Origin: Haliscomenobacter sp.
GTDB taxonomy: Bacteria; Bacteroidota; Bacteroidia; Chitinophagales; Saprospiraceae
Assembly (NCBI RefSeq): GCF_016718685.1
Contig: NZ_JADKCX010000033.1
Location: 1 to 39,859 of the forward strand
DNA length: 39,859 nucleotides
Direction: 5' to 3'
Position numbers and translations under genes: made by a program. The notes under the pieces are model-generated. The model worked only from the letters and a program-made list of their open reading frames with translations. It was not told the origin of the DNA and made no database searches. How positions within the stretch are numbered: the stretch's first letter is position 1; every line of letters starts with the position of its first letter. Of the stretch, positions 24,839-34,915 are shown one piece after another.

Positions 24839-26970
24839 TTACTCATTTATCCCCAATTTTGCCATTTTCGAGAATAGGGTTTTATCGTTTAATCCCAACA
24901 ATCGTGCTGCGCCAGAGGGGCCACTTACCCTACCCTGGGTCTTTTTTAAAGCATTGAGGATATGTTCGCGTTGAATTTCTTCCAGGGATTTGAACGAGCC
25001 ATTGTCTTCAACAATAGATTTATCCCCTTTTTTGAAGGGGATGATATCAAAACTCAAGGTTTGTTGATGGCTAAGGATGACTGAACGTTCAATGATGTTT
25101 TCCAATTCGCGGATGTTACCCGGGAAGCAATATTCCTCTAAAATATCAAAGACCCTCCGGGGAATTTTATCAATGTTTTTACCCGTTTTGATTGAAAACT
25201 TTTTCACAAAGTGTCGAATCAATAAGGATATGTCTTCTTTACGTTCCCGCAGTGGGATATTGTGGATGGGGAAAACGCTAATGCGGTAATACAAATCCGA
25301 CGAAACTTTCCCTCTGCAATCATTTGTTCAAGATTGCGGTTGGTTGCAGCGATGACCCGTACATCGCAATGCAATGTTTCCGAACCACCCACCCTTTCAA
25401 ATTCTCCTTCCTGTAGCACCCGCAGCAATTTTGCCTGAACATCAAGTGACATTTCGCCGATTTCGTCCAGGAAAATAGTACTCTGGTGAGCCAGTTCAAA
25501 GCGGCCAGGTTTCTTTTGCACCGCTCCTGTAAAGGCGCCCTTTTCGTGGCCAAACAATTCACTTTCGATCAAACTTTCCGGCAGTGCGGCACAGTTCACT
25601 TTGATCATTTGTTTTTTACTGCGTGAACTATTGCTGTGGATGGCCCTTGCCAGCAGCTCTTTACCCGTACCCGTTTCTCCGGTAATCAATACCGTTGCAT
25701 TCGTGTGCGCAACCTGTTGAACTTGCTGTAGTACTGATTTGTAACTTTCACTGGCGGTGATGATGTTGTTGAAGTTGTACTCGATTTCGATCTCACTTTG
25801 CAAATAGCTGTTTTCCAATTCCAACTGCCTTTTAAGTTCTGAAATTTCCTGAACAGCCTGGCGCAATTCTGCTTCGGTTTTGCGGATTTCGCTCAGGTCA
25901 CGTACATATTTGCAAATGAAAGATTCGCCATTGAACTCCACATAATTGGCAACGACCTGAGCGGGGAAAAATGATCCATCTTTGCAACGTTTGTTCCGCT
26001 CAATGACCAAATGTTTCTTTTCCTGTAAAAGATCAAAAAGATTCCCCCAACCGATTTCCACCACATCGGGCACCAAATCGTGGATGTGTAATTCGGTTAT
26101 CTCTTCCATAGTATAGCCCATTCTTTCCACAAAGGCATAATTGGAATACCGAATTTTTCCATCCTTTTTGACCCAGTAAATCATTTCAGTGGCATTGTCG
26201 ATCAGAAATTTGACCAGTTCCAAGGGTTGAACCGTTGCTCTTTGTTGGGTAATGTCCTGAATCGCGCCATAAATCTTGTAGGTTATTCCCTCTTTGCTCA
26301 GTGGATAAACGTATAACTTAAGGTGTTTAACTTCTTTGGTCTGGGTTGTAATGGTGAACGTCGTTTCGGTAGATATTCCTTCCCGGATCGCCAGGTCGGT
26401 TTTATAGTCCAAATTTGTCATTTCTTCAGGCACAAGGTGTTCTTTGATCAACAGCCGAAAATCGTCTCTGCTCAAAGGGTGAGATACTTTCTCTATCCCC
26501 AAAACGCGGTAAAATTCCTCCGTAGTCACCAGTTCATCACTTACCAGATCCAGTTCATAAGAGCCAATTTTAGCCATGCCCGTTACCAATTCCAACATAT
26601 CCTTGTAGCGGGTCAGCTCCATCAGGTTTTTGACAATGCCAATACACACTTTTTCTGGCCCAATGTCTACCATCACTGCTTTCATCCGAATGGGGTACAA
26701 TTTCCCACTTGCAGTGATGTGGTCTGACTCAATGTCAGTTTGCCCAGAGTTTTCTAAAGCTTTCCAAATTTTTTTCCATTCCATCAAATTGAGGTGTGGA
26801 TTGATTTGAAAGATGGACTTCCCTTTCAATTCTTCTTGCGGGTATCCCAATTCTGAAGCGAATAAGGCATTAACCCCCAAAATCCGGCCATCAGAGGCCA
26901 GCCAAACCCGCCGCACTCTGCAAGAGCTCTGAAGCCCTAAGTAAATGTCTAACATTTTAATTTCATTCAT
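24839..26970 (-). CDS. Sigma-54-dependent transcriptional activator with PAS sensors (frameshifted)
   Basis: About 710 residues once repaired. The N-terminus holds PAS-like domains: one near 15-115, a second region near 120-250 ending in YKIYGAIQDITQQ, and a third near 270-380 (FLIDNATEMIYWVKKDGKIRYSN), then a short coiled coil. The AAA+ domain has Walker A GETGTGKE, the sigma-54 contact loop GAFTGA, and a Walker B-type TIFLDEIGEM. The C-terminus is a Fis helix-turn-helix (GPSGAARLLGLNDKTLFSKM). The frame breaks at about 25290: adding one T gives GKFRSDLYYRISVFPIHNIPLRER, the canonical family sequence. No receiver domain, so the PAS region likely senses the signal directly. No obvious -24/-12 promoter was found in the window. 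Confidence 0.92.
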
Positions 26971-27401
26971 AGGAATCTATTCTATGGATAAGTTGTAAGA
27001 ATTACCCAAACAAATTTTTTCCTGTTGTGTAAATTAACTGCATACCGATCCTGGCTGAAGCTCAGTCCGAGACACAACAGCAGTTCACATTTCCTTGTAA
27101 ATCAAATTGCTGAATAGAAATAAAATAAATTCTAGTGCTTCTGCCTCTTAAAGCAGCCTGTGGAAAGTAATTTGATGATTCATCATGACGAGATGTTCAA
27201 AATTAGTATTTATTTCCTAATTGAGGTTAGTTATCTTACCTTTTTTTTCTCATATTTAAGCAATATTATTGTGACAATCTTTCTCTTGCCCTAAATTGGG
27301 AAATTAAGAAACTGAACTTTCTTTCCCTTTTTAGCGGGCTGAAAGGTATATTTGGCGCGCAGAATCATTAGCAGTCTATTTACCGACTTAATCATACCTT
27401 C
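26971..27401. other. Intergenic region between divergent genes
   Basis: AT-rich, 431 bp. Apart from a promoter element for the TonB receptor gene at its right end and an 8-T run near 27240, I see no RNA gene, sigma-54 promoter or repeat. Confidence 0.6.
27347..27354 (+). promoter_or_regulatory. -7 promoter element for the TonB-dependent receptor gene
   Basis: TATATTTG is an exact TAnnTTTG match 47 bp before the ATG at 27402. The -33 element is not clear. Confidence 0.5.
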
Positions 27402-29748
27402 ATGTCAACCAATTTACTATTCCGATCGCTTTTAATGTTTATTCTTGTCTTGGGCAGCATTACCTATTCCTTGGCTCAAAACCCTGAACAAACCCTACGA
27501 GGGCAGGTCATTGACGCTGTGGCTCAAAAAGCCTTACCAGGAGCAACTGTGCTTTTGGAAGGGAGTACCCTGGGTACTACGACCGATGACAACGGAAAGT
27601 TTCGGTTTGAAAATTTGCCCGTAGGTCGTTACCGACTGAGGGTTTCCTTTGTGGGATACGATACCCTGGTGGTACCGGAATTGCTACTTGAGTCGGGTCG
27701 GGAAACCGTATTGAACCTGCCCCTCAGTCTTGCTTATACCACCCTAAGTGAGCTCAGTATCACTGCTGCTCCGCTGGAGCTCAGCAGCCTCAACCTTTCG
27801 GTGCGCAGCATCAGCAATGAAACCACCCTGCGGTTTCCGGGGGTCTTTTTTGATCCCGCCCGCACAGCCAGCGCTTTTCCCCGGAGTAGTGAATACCAAC
27901 GACCAGGCCAATTTCCTTTCGGTGCGGGGCAATACTCCCAACGCCAACCTGTGGCGGTTGGAAGGAGTAGATATCCTCAATCCCAATCATACGCCCAATG
28001 CAGGCTCACAAAGCGACTTGCCAACCTTTACTGGCGGCGGTGTAAACATGCTCAGTACACAAATGTTGGGCAATTCTGCTTTTTTGACCGGCGATTATGC
28101 GGCGGGATACGGCAATGCACTTGGTGGAGTTTTTGACATGCGCCTGCGTACGGGCAACAACGAACAACAAGAATATACCCTGCAAGCCAGTGTCCTCGGA
28201 GTTGATGCCGCCGCTGAAGGCCCGATTGGCAAGGCCGGGGGCGCCTCCTATTTGATCAATGGACGTTATTCCACTTTAGGACTTTTGAGTGATCTGGGAT
28301 TGGATTTTGGCGGAGAAGCCATCAGTTTTAAGGATATCGCAGTGAACCTCGTTTTCCCCTTTGTCAAGGGAGGCAAATTTACCCTCTTTGGCATGGCTGG
28401 CAACAGTTCAAATGTTTTTACAGGCGATCGGGATTCAACGACCTGGGAATTTGATAAAGACCGACAAGACATTGATTTTGAATCTTCTACCCAAGTGATT
28501 GGCGGCACATTCAAACTCCCGGTTGGGCAAAAGGGCATGTGGCATACTTCTTTTGCTTACTCAAGTTACAACAGTGAGCGCCTTTCTGTTTACTTCGTAG
28601 AGGCAGGACCCAACTTGCGGGATCAAATTCGGCAATTCCGCCGCAGTGTCCATTCCTATTGGCACCTCAAACCGAACCCTCGGCAAACCATAAAAGTAGG
28701 CGTGTTGTACAATGGAGGAGAGATCATTCAACCTTACACTTCTACCAAACTGGATTTTGGCAATTTAGAGTGGGAATTGGGTCTCCATTATTTAAAACTG
28801 TTGAATGCGGTAGCCCTTGAAGATGGGACCATCAGTAGTTTTGAGCCCCGCCTCAATCTTGCTTATCGCCTGGATGCCAACAAAAAACTGACCCTCTCTT
28901 TTGGTGAATTCAGTCAAAAACCCATCTTGCCGGTAAGCGATGTGGCACAGCCTTTATCTTTGGTCAAAAGTCAACAGAGCAGCATCGGATTCCAGGTTCA
29001 AACTGGCCCATCCACCAGTATAGAAGTACAGGCTTACTACCAAAAGCAGACCAAAGTAGCGGTACTCCCCTACTCTTTCCAAATGTTGTCCAGTAATTTC
29101 AGCAATGAACGGGTGCCCGTATTGCTCAGTGATTTCAGCATACCTGAAGTATTAAACGCCGATGGCGAAGCCCGCAATTATGGGTTGGAACTCAACTTGC
29201 GGCGCTATCTTGAAAAAGGATTTTATTTGTTGGCCAACAGTTCCATCTATCGTTCGGAGTACCGCAACAACAGCAGCGCCTATGCTCAAACCTTTGGCAA
29301 CAATGAATGGCGAAGCAGCCATTTTGACGGGCGCTTTGTATTCAATGCAACTGCCGGCAAAGAATGGCGAAAAGAACGCAAAGCCGGTAAAGTAAAACTG
29401 TGGGGAATCAATGGTCGAGCAGTAGTGATGGGCAATTTGCGGCAAACGCCAGTTGATGTTACCCTCTCTGAACTTGAGGAAATTACCGTACCTGCTTTTA
29501 CGATCATCACCAACAATGAGCGCATAGACCCTGCTTTTACCTAAAAGTGCCACCTATTTCCGTTTGGATACCCGTTTGTATTTCAAATGGAACCGGGCTG
29601 GTCGGAACAACACCTTTGCCCTGGACATTCAGAATGCTAGCAATCAGCAAAACGCTGGCTTTTTCTACTACGACCATCTGCAAGAAAAGTTCTGGAGAAA
29701 AAACAATTGGGAATCATTCCCATTTTGAGCTATCGCGTTGAATTTTAA
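27402..29748 (+). CDS. TonB-dependent outer-membrane receptor with carboxypeptidase-regulatory-like domain (three frameshifts)
   Basis: About 780 residues when repaired. A signal peptide (LLMFILVLGSITYSLAQ) is followed by a carboxypeptidase-regulatory-like domain (LRGQVIDAVAQKALPGATV, GKFRFENLPVGRYRLRVSFVGYDT), a plug domain (NDQANFLSVRGNTPNANLWRLEGVDI) and a beta barrel ending IIPILSYRVEF with the terminal aromatic residue. Three breaks are seen: near 27880 an extra T (SAF joins PGVVNTND), near 29535 an extra T (IDPA joins LPKSATYF), and near 29700 a missing A in an A-run (FWRKK joins QLGIIP). All are in homopolymers. No SusD partner is adjacent, so it is not a canonical glycan locus; the ligand is unknown. 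Confidence 0.88.
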
Positions 29749-29764
29749 AACTACAGATTCCAAG

Positions 29765-29802
29765 TTCCAGATTTCGAAGCGGTACTGCTTTGAAATCTGG
29801 AA
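29765..29802. terminator. Hairpin after the TonB receptor gene
   Basis: TTCCAGATTTCGAAGC (29765-29780) pairs with GCTTTGAAATCTGGAA (29787-29802) with one mismatch and a 6-nt loop, 16 bp after the receptor stop. The preceding ATTCCAAGTTCCA recurs near 31244, so it also belongs to the intergenic word repeats. Confidence 0.7.
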
Positions 29803-29980
29803 CCCCCACAAAGTTAAATCGGTCATTCTACATCCGGTTTCTGACATCAACATACTGACGTCCGCCGTTCCTTGTCAATCCATTTGAACATTTCGCTGGT
29901 CTAAACTATTTAAGTATTAGCCCATTTACTGTATTACGATTCCATTGAATGAAGTCGGGTATAAAACCAAATATTAGCCA

Positions 29981-30670
29981 ATGACAACGACGCGGGACAC
30001 ATCTGTGGTGGCTTTTTTAAGGCAAATTCCTTTTTTGGAGCAGCTTCCTTATGCAGATTTACATGAGCTTGCTTTGTTGTGCCAGTCGGAACAAATCCAG
30101 CGAAATAGTGCGATTTACAGCAAGGGGGATATTTCGAATCACCTGTTTGTGCTGTTGCGTGGATCGGTAAAGGTCTGTTCCTTTTCAGAAGATGGTCGGG
30201 AGATCATCAAAGAGATGCTGTCTCCTATTGCACTTTTTGGTGATCTGGGATTGGTGGGCGAAAAAGAACGCCAGGAAAATGCTTTCTCTATGCAGGATGA
30301 AGTTCAGCTCTTGCGCATCCCGATTGATGCGTTTCGCAAGCTGATCCGGAGACATCCCAATTTATCCATGGACATTGTCGATTGGTTAGGGACCAGGCTA
30401 CGGAGGGCAGAAGCACGCCTCGAAGCGCTGATGTTTAAAGATGCCCGCGAAAGAATTATTGATTTTTTGAAAGATTCGGCAGAAAACCAGGGCAAAAAAA
30501 TTGGCTTTGAACTCCTGATTAAACACAGCATGACCCAACAAGACATCGCCAATTATACGGGTACTTCCCGGCAAACAGTCACCTCGGTCTTGAATGAACT
30601 CCGCAAGTCAAATTTGATCTACTTTAATCGGCGCAGCATTCTGATCCGGGATTTGGAAAGATTGGTTTAG
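29981..30670 (+). CDS. Crp/Fnr-family transcriptional regulator
   Basis: A 229-residue protein. The N-terminal beta roll (FLRQIPFLEQLPYADLHELA, IYSKGDISNHLFVLLRGSVKV, MLSPIALFGDLGLVGE) is a cyclic-nucleotide-binding-like domain; a long dimer helix follows (RRAEARLEALMFKDARERIIDFL); the C-terminal helix-turn-helix is MTQQDIANYTGTSRQTVTSVLNELRKSNLI. No Fe-S-type cysteine cluster is present at the N-terminus, so it is not an FNR oxygen sensor; the ligand is unknown. It is larger and closer to classical Crp than the regulator at 3603-4193. It converges on the STAS gene. Confidence 0.92.
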   Translation: MTTTRDTSVVAFLRQIPFLEQLPYADLHELALLCQSEQIQRNSAIYSKGDISNHLFVLLRGSVKVCSFSEDGREIIKEMLSPIALFGDLGLVGEKERQENAFSMQDEVQLLRIPIDAFRKLIRRHPNLSMDIVDWLGTRLRRAEARLEALMFKDARERIIDFLKDSAENQGKKIGFELLIKHSMTQQDIANYTGTSRQTVTSVLNELRKSNLIYFNRRSILIRDLERLV

Positions 30671-30729
30671 AGTTTTAAGTTCCAAAGTTTTGGGTTTTAA
30701 CGTCTGTCGCCGAGCGAATCATGTGCAAT

Positions 30730-30763
30730 GTCGAAACCTCGAAACTCCCGAACCTTCGAACCC
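30730..30763. repeat. Tandem TTCGAACC-type words beside a stop codon
   Basis: Imperfect tandem words GTCGAAACC, TCGAAACTC, CCGAACCT, TCGAACCC. The reverse strand reads GGGTTCGAAGGTTCGG, close to the words at 19176-19257. The repaired STAS stop codon is 1 bp further on. Confidence 0.6.
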
Positions 30764-30764
30764 T

Positions 30765-31147
30765 TTATTCTTCCTCTTCGTCCTTTTCTAACTCCCGCTG
30801 CAACTCCTCCATAAAAACGTACTCTACGGCTTCTGCTTTAGTCGGGACCAAAGACAAAACGCTATCCAAACGAGAAATTTCGAATACTTTTTCACTGAAG
30901 GGTGTTCAATACCTGTCAGAACGAAACTGCCTTGCTCTTTCCATAAGCGGTCGGCTGTCAAAATGGCACTCAAACCGGAAGAATCGACATATTTTACTCT
31001 GGAGAGGTCAAAAATCAAGTTGTTTACTCCTTCGTTAAAAAGAATGACAATTTCTGACTTCAGGTCAGGAGCCACAATGGAGTTCAAATTCTCCTCTTCT
31101 ACTTGAAAGACCGTGTAACGGTCTTGTTTATCAACTGAATATTTCAT
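30765..31147 (-). CDS. STAS-domain protein (anti-sigma factor antagonist-like), frameshifted
   Basis: A small single-domain STAS protein. NLIFDLSRVKYVDSSGLSAIL contains the phosphorylatable Ser in DSSG, the hallmark of SpoIIAA-like anti-anti-sigma factors. Repairing one missing A in the run near 30890 joins HPSVKK to VFEISRLDSVLSLVPTKAEAVEYV and gives an acidic tail ending at 30765, a normal length of about 127 residues; unrepaired, it ends in an unrelated tail at 30824. No anti-sigma kinase or phosphatase gene is adjacent, so partners must be elsewhere. Confidence 0.87.
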
Positions 31148-31177
31148 GTGCTAAGGGTAGTTGATCTATTTTCCGGG

Positions 31178-31185
31178 CAAATATA
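31178..31185 (-). promoter_or_regulatory. -7 promoter element for the STAS gene
   Basis: Reads TATATTTG on the minus strand, an exact TAnnTTTG, 31 bp before the start at 31147. Confidence 0.55.
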
Positions 31186-31540
31186 AGCATTACCGTGGAA
31201 AGCGAAAGCGGTTATTTAGAATTTATCCAAAAGCTTTGAGCAATTCCAAGTTCCAAATGTAGTTAATTTGAGTTTAAACCAGAATCCCTCATTTGGTGTT
31301 TCGTAAATTAATTTGCGTGAGTTTTACATTTTGTCCAAAAGAGGGTTTGTTTTTTAGCGCAAAATGGATTAATTTTTGCAAAAATTTTGATTTGGACACT
31401 TTGACCAGAAACCTTATTATTGCTGGAACAGCGTTCAAGTTCAACAAAGATGACTTTCAAAGCCTGACAGCGTCAAAAGATGGCTTGATTCTTGCAACTA
31501 AAAAGGTCGTTCTAAACTTACTTTAGAATTTCAGCACAAC
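31186..31540. other. Intergenic region upstream of clpC
   Basis: About 355 bp with no convincing gene. A 77-codon open frame at 31293-31526 has no recognisable features. The stretch holds an ATTCCAAGTTCCA word near 31244 and a dyad next to the clpC start. Confidence 0.55.
31510..31528. promoter_or_regulatory. Dyad TTCTAAA-N5-TTTAGAA before clpC
   Basis: Perfect 7-bp inverted repeat with a 5-bp spacer, 12 bp before the clpC ATG. It could be an operator or a leader hairpin. It does not match CIRCE or CtsR sites. Confidence 0.45.
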
Positions 31541-34090
31541 ATGAATAACCGAAGATTTTCACCCAAGGTAAAGGAAGTCATTAAAAAAAGCCGGGAAGAA
31601 GCTTTCCGCTTAGGGCATGACTTTATCGGTACAGAGCATCTTCTTTTGGGGATTGTATCCGAAAAAGACAGTTTGGCAGTTCGCGTCCTTGAATCCTTGG
31701 ATGTAGACTCCGCTGAGTTGAAACAAACCCTGGAAGAGTCCGTGCAAAAAATACCCGCAAGCAACACCAGTTTGAGTGTGGGTACTCTCCCACTCAACAA
31801 ACAGGCCGAAAAGGTTCTTAAAGTCACTTTTTTGGAAGCGAAAATGCTGAAAAGTGAAGAGATTAGCCCAGAACACCTGGTGCTCTCCATTTTAAAGCAC
31901 AAGGAAAACCCAGCTTCTAAAATTCTCAATCAATTCGACGTGGATTACGAAATTTACAAAGCCGAGCTCGAATACGTAAAGCAGGAGCAAGATTTCTCTA
32001 GCATCGAGCCGCCTTATAACCAAGCACCACAAGATAATGATGACCCCTACGACGACGAAGATCGTCAGGGTGGTTTTCAGCAGCGTAAAGGCAACGCCAA
32101 ATCCCGCACTCCGGTGTTGGACAACTTTGGCCGAGACATTACCAAACTCGCTGAAGAGGGCAAATTAGACCCCATTATTGGCCGGGAAAACGAAATCGAG
32201 CGGGTATCTCAAATCCTGAGCCGCCGCAAAAAGAACAACCCCATCCTCATTGGAGAACCCGGGGTGGGCAAAACAGCCATTGTAGAAGGTTTGGCCCTGC
32301 GCATCATGCAGCGCAAAGTATCCCGTACGCTGTTCAACAAACGCATCGTGATGCTGGACTTGGCCGCCCTGGTAGCCGGAACCAAATACCGCGGCCAGTT
32401 TGAAGAGCGCATGAAAGCGATCATGAATGAATTGGAAAAATCACGCGATGTCATCCTCTTCATTGATGAAATCCACACCATTGTAGGTGCAGGGGGTGCC
32501 ACTGGCTCGCTGGATGCCTCCAACATCTTTAAGCCTGCCCTGGCTCGGGGTGAACTCCAGTGCATCGGTGCATCTACGCTAGATGAATACCGCCAGCACA
32601 TTGAAAAGGACGGAGCGCTCGACCGTCGCTTCCAAAAAGTAATGGTTGATCCCCCCTCCGCGGAGGAAGCCATCCACATCTTGCACAACATCAAGTCGAA
32701 GTACGAAGAATTCCACAACGTCATCTACGATGATGACGCCATCAAAGCTTGTGTACGCCTCAGCGACCGGTACATCACCGATCGTTTCCTTCCCGATAAA
32801 GCCATCGACGTACTGGATGAAGTAGGTGCCCGGGTTCACTTAAAGAACATTCACGTTCCGAAGCACATCGAAGATTTGGAAAAACAAATCGAAGAGCTGA
32901 AAGAACTGAAAAACCAGGCTGTAAAAAACCAGCAGTACGAACGAGCTGCCGATCTGCGCGATCGTGAATCCAAGTTGGTGCGCCAATTGGAATTTGCCAA
33001 AGTGCAATGGGAAGAAGATTCCAAGACCAAACGTTATCCGGTTGGTGAAGATGACATTGCTGAAGTCGTATCCATGATGACCAATATCCCGGTAATGCGG
33101 GTAGCTCAAAGTGAGAGCAAAAAATTGGTGAGCATGGAAAAAGACATGGGCGGCGCAATCATTGGTCAGGATGAAGCACTCAAAAAAATCACCAAAGCCA
33201 TCCAGCGCAACCGGGTTGGCCTCAAAGATCCCACCAAACCCATTGGTTCTTTCATTTTCCTGGGCCCAACAGGGGTAGGTAAAACGGAATTGGCCAAGGC
33301 TTTGGCGCGCTATCTCTTTGACTCAGAAGATGCCCTGATCCGCATCGACATGAGTGAATACATGGAAAAATTCTCCGTGAGCCGCCTGATCGGTGCGCCT
33401 CCGGGATACGTAGGCTACGAAGAAGGGGGCCAGTTGACGGAAAAAGTACGGCGCAAGCCCTATTCGGTCGTGTTGCTTGACGAAATCGAAAAAGCACACC
33501 CCGATGTATACAACATTCTGCTACAGGTATTGGACGACGGCCAGTTGACCGACGGTCTGGGCCGTAGGGTGGACTTCAAAAATACCCTGATCATCATGAC
33601 CTCCAACATTGGGGTACGCCAGTTGAAGGATTTTGGTCAAGGGGTTGGTTTTGCCACCAAGTCTCGGCAAGAGGCGGCAGAGGACAATACCAAAGCGGTC
33701 ATCCAAAATGCCTTGAAGCGCACTTTCTCCCCGGAATTCCTCAACCGCATCGACGATGTAGTGGTATTCAATAGCCTGGGACAAGAGGAGATTTTCAAAA
33801 TCATCGACATTACGCTGAAAGACTTGCACCGCCGCCTGGCTACCATGAACTTCAAGCTCGTCATCAGTGATGAGGCCAAAAAGTTTGTGGCCGAAAAAGG
33901 ATTCGATCCACAATTCGGTGCTCGTCCGCTCAATCGCGCCATTCAGAAGTACCTGGAAGACCCACTTGCCGAGTTCATCTTGAATGATCAGCCGCAGGAA
34001 GGTGCACTTTTAGAAGCCATCTTGACCGATGAAAAGGACAATTTGCGCATCGTGCTCGCGAAAGAAGTGAATACGGACGTCAAGGAATAA
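31541..34090 (+). CDS. clpC: ATP-dependent Clp protease ATP-binding subunit ClpC
   Basis: An 849-residue Hsp100 unfoldase that feeds substrates to ClpP. Two N-terminal Clp repeats (FSPKVKEVIKKSREEA, FIGTEHLLLGIV and PEHLVLSILKH), first AAA+ domain with GEPGVGKT and DEIHTIVGAGG, a middle region with a UVR-type coiled coil (KNQQYERAADLRDRESKLV) that distinguishes ClpC from ClpA and ClpB, and a second AAA+ domain with GPTGVGKTELAKALA and VLLDEIEKAHPDV. The loop GVGFATKS fits a ClpP-docking tripeptide. An acidic linker (PYDDEDRQGG) follows the N-domain. The gene is intact and ends at a strong terminator. Confidence 0.96.
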   Translation: MNNRRFSPKVKEVIKKSREEAFRLGHDFIGTEHLLLGIVSEKDSLAVRVLESLDVDSAELKQTLEESVQKIPASNTSLSVGTLPLNKQAEKVLKVTFLEAKMLKSEEISPEHLVLSILKHKENPASKILNQFDVDYEIYKAELEYVKQEQDFSSIEPPYNQAPQDNDDPYDDEDRQGGFQQRKGNAKSRTPVLDNFGRDITKLAEEGKLDPIIGRENEIERVSQILSRRKKNNPILIGEPGVGKTAIVEGLALRIMQRKVSRTLFNKRIVMLDLAALVAGTKYRGQFEERMKAIMNELEKSRDVILFIDEIHTIVGAGGATGSLDASNIFKPALARGELQCIGASTLDEYRQHIEKDGALDRRFQKVMVDPPSAEEAIHILHNIKSKYEEFHNVIYDDDAIKACVRLSDRYITDRFLPDKAIDVLDEVGARVHLKNIHVPKHIEDLEKQIEELKELKNQAVKNQQYERAADLRDRESKLVRQLEFAKVQWEEDSKTKRYPVGEDDIAEVVSMMTNIPVMRVAQSESKKLVSMEKDMGGAIIGQDEALKKITKAIQRNRVGLKDPTKPIGSFIFLGPTGVGKTELAKALARYLFDSEDALIRIDMSEYMEKFSVSRLIGAPPGYVGYEEGGQLTEKVRRKPYSVVLLDEIEKAHPDVYNILLQVLDDGQLTDGLGRRVDFKNTLIIMTSNIGVRQLKDFGQGVGFATKSRQEAAEDNTKAVIQNALKRTFSPEFLNRIDDVVVFNSLGQEEIFKIIDITLKDLHRRLATMNFKLVISDEAKKFVAEKGFDPQFGARPLNRAIQKYLEDPLAEFILNDQPQEGALLEAILTDEKDNLRIVLAKEVNTDVKE

Positions 34091-34119
34091 AAAAATATTG
34101 TATTTTTGTTCTACTTTAA

Positions 34120-34153
34120 TAGAGACGCATTGCAATGCGTCTCTATTTTTTTT
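34120..34153 (+). terminator. Perfect palindromic terminator after clpC
   Basis: The 26-bp palindrome 34120-34145 (core AGACGCATTGCAATGCGTCT) is perfect and is followed by eight T. I believe this GACGCATTGCAATGCGTC sequence recurs widely in Bacteroidota and cyanobacterial genomes, but this was not checked. A TATTTTTG box at 34101-34108 lies just before it. Confidence 0.9.
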
Positions 34154-34212
34154 AAGTTTGTGGAACTTTAAACATTCTTCATTCCATTATTTGTTAACAA
34201 AATAAAATTCAT

Positions 34213-34857
34213 TTGGCAAAGAATCAATTTGGCGGTAATCGCAGTGGTGGCGGCAGTAGACCACCGTTCAACCGTAACCGTAGAGACTCCAGATTTCCTA
34301 GTGAGGACGACAAAGGCCAATTCCGCCTGAATGATCAAATTCGGGTTCCTCAAATTCGCTTGGTGGGTGATAACATGGAACAACTCAGCGAGTTCATTGG
34401 GGTTGAAATCAAATCCGGAGAGGTATACAATACCCGTGATGCCCTCCAGTGGGCTGAAAAATCGGAACTAGACCTGGTGGAAATCTCTCCAAACGCGGTT
34501 CCTCCCGTTGTGCGGATTATTGATTACAACAAGTTTCTGTACGAGAAGAAGAAGAAAGAAAAAGAAATCAAAGCCAAAGCGGCCAAAACGGTCATCAAAG
34601 AGATTCGTTTCGGACCCAATACGGATGACCACGATTTTGAATTCAAAGTGCGTCACGCCAAAACTTTCCTCGAAGAAAACGCCAAGGTGAAAGCTTACGT
34701 TAACTTCCGGGGTCGTACCATCGTGTTTAAGGATCGGGGGGAGCTGTTGCTGCTGAAGTTTTTGAAAGAACTAGAAGAGTTTGGTGCACCGGAATCACTG
34801 CCCAAATTGGAAGGCCGGAGAATGATTGTAATGATCGCACCGAAAAAGAAGAAGTAA
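34213..34857 (+). CDS. infC: Translation initiation factor IF-3
   Basis: IF-3 binds the 30S subunit and checks the start codon. A basic, Gly/Arg-rich N-terminal extension (GGNRSGGGSRPPFNRNRRD) precedes the N-domain (FRLNDQIRVPQIRLVG, DLVEISPNAVPPVVRIIDYNKFLYE), the Lys-rich linker (KKKKEKEIKAKA) and the C-domain (IKEIRFGPNTDDHDFEFKVRHAKTFLEE, ending IAPKKKK). No ATG can start this frame: an in-frame stop lies at 34195 and the first Met is well inside the N-domain. The start must be TTG at 34213 or ATT at 34207. Non-AUG starts are the known basis of IF-3 autoregulation. No rpmI-rplT follows directly. Confidence 0.95.
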   Translation: MAKNQFGGNRSGGGSRPPFNRNRRDSRFPSEDDKGQFRLNDQIRVPQIRLVGDNMEQLSEFIGVEIKSGEVYNTRDALQWAEKSELDLVEISPNAVPPVVRIIDYNKFLYEKKKKEKEIKAKAAKTVIKEIRFGPNTDDHDFEFKVRHAKTFLEENAKVKAYVNFRGRTIVFKDRGELLLLKFLKELEEFGAPESLPKLEGRRMIVMIAPKKKK

Positions 34858-34876
34858 TCTTTTTCTTTTGGAAGAT

Positions 34877-34915
34877 AAAAAAGGGAGATGCTGGTAGGCC
34901 AGCGTCTCCCTTTTT
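34877..34915 (+). terminator. Intrinsic terminator after infC
   Basis: AAAAAGGGAGATGCTGG pairs with CCAGCGTCTCCCTTTTT (one wobble, 4-nt loop), giving a long GC-rich stem and a U-tract 19 bp after the infC stop; it also works in the opposite direction. The following 300 bp (34916-35216) hold only the word repeat listed next. Confidence 0.92.

Noticed and set aside
26971..27401. Sigma-54 (-24/-12) promoter driving the TonB receptor from the neighbouring activator
   Set aside because: No TGGC-N-TTGC pair with correct spacing was found, whereas an exact TAnnTTTG box is present.
27402..29748. SusC/SusD glycan-utilisation pair
   Set aside because: The receptor has no SusD neighbour and is shorter than SusC proteins; the next gene is a Crp/Fnr regulator.
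31293..31526. 77-codon plus-strand frame before clpC
   Set aside because: Low-complexity, no domain, runs over the clpC upstream dyad; codon use is unlike neighbouring genes.
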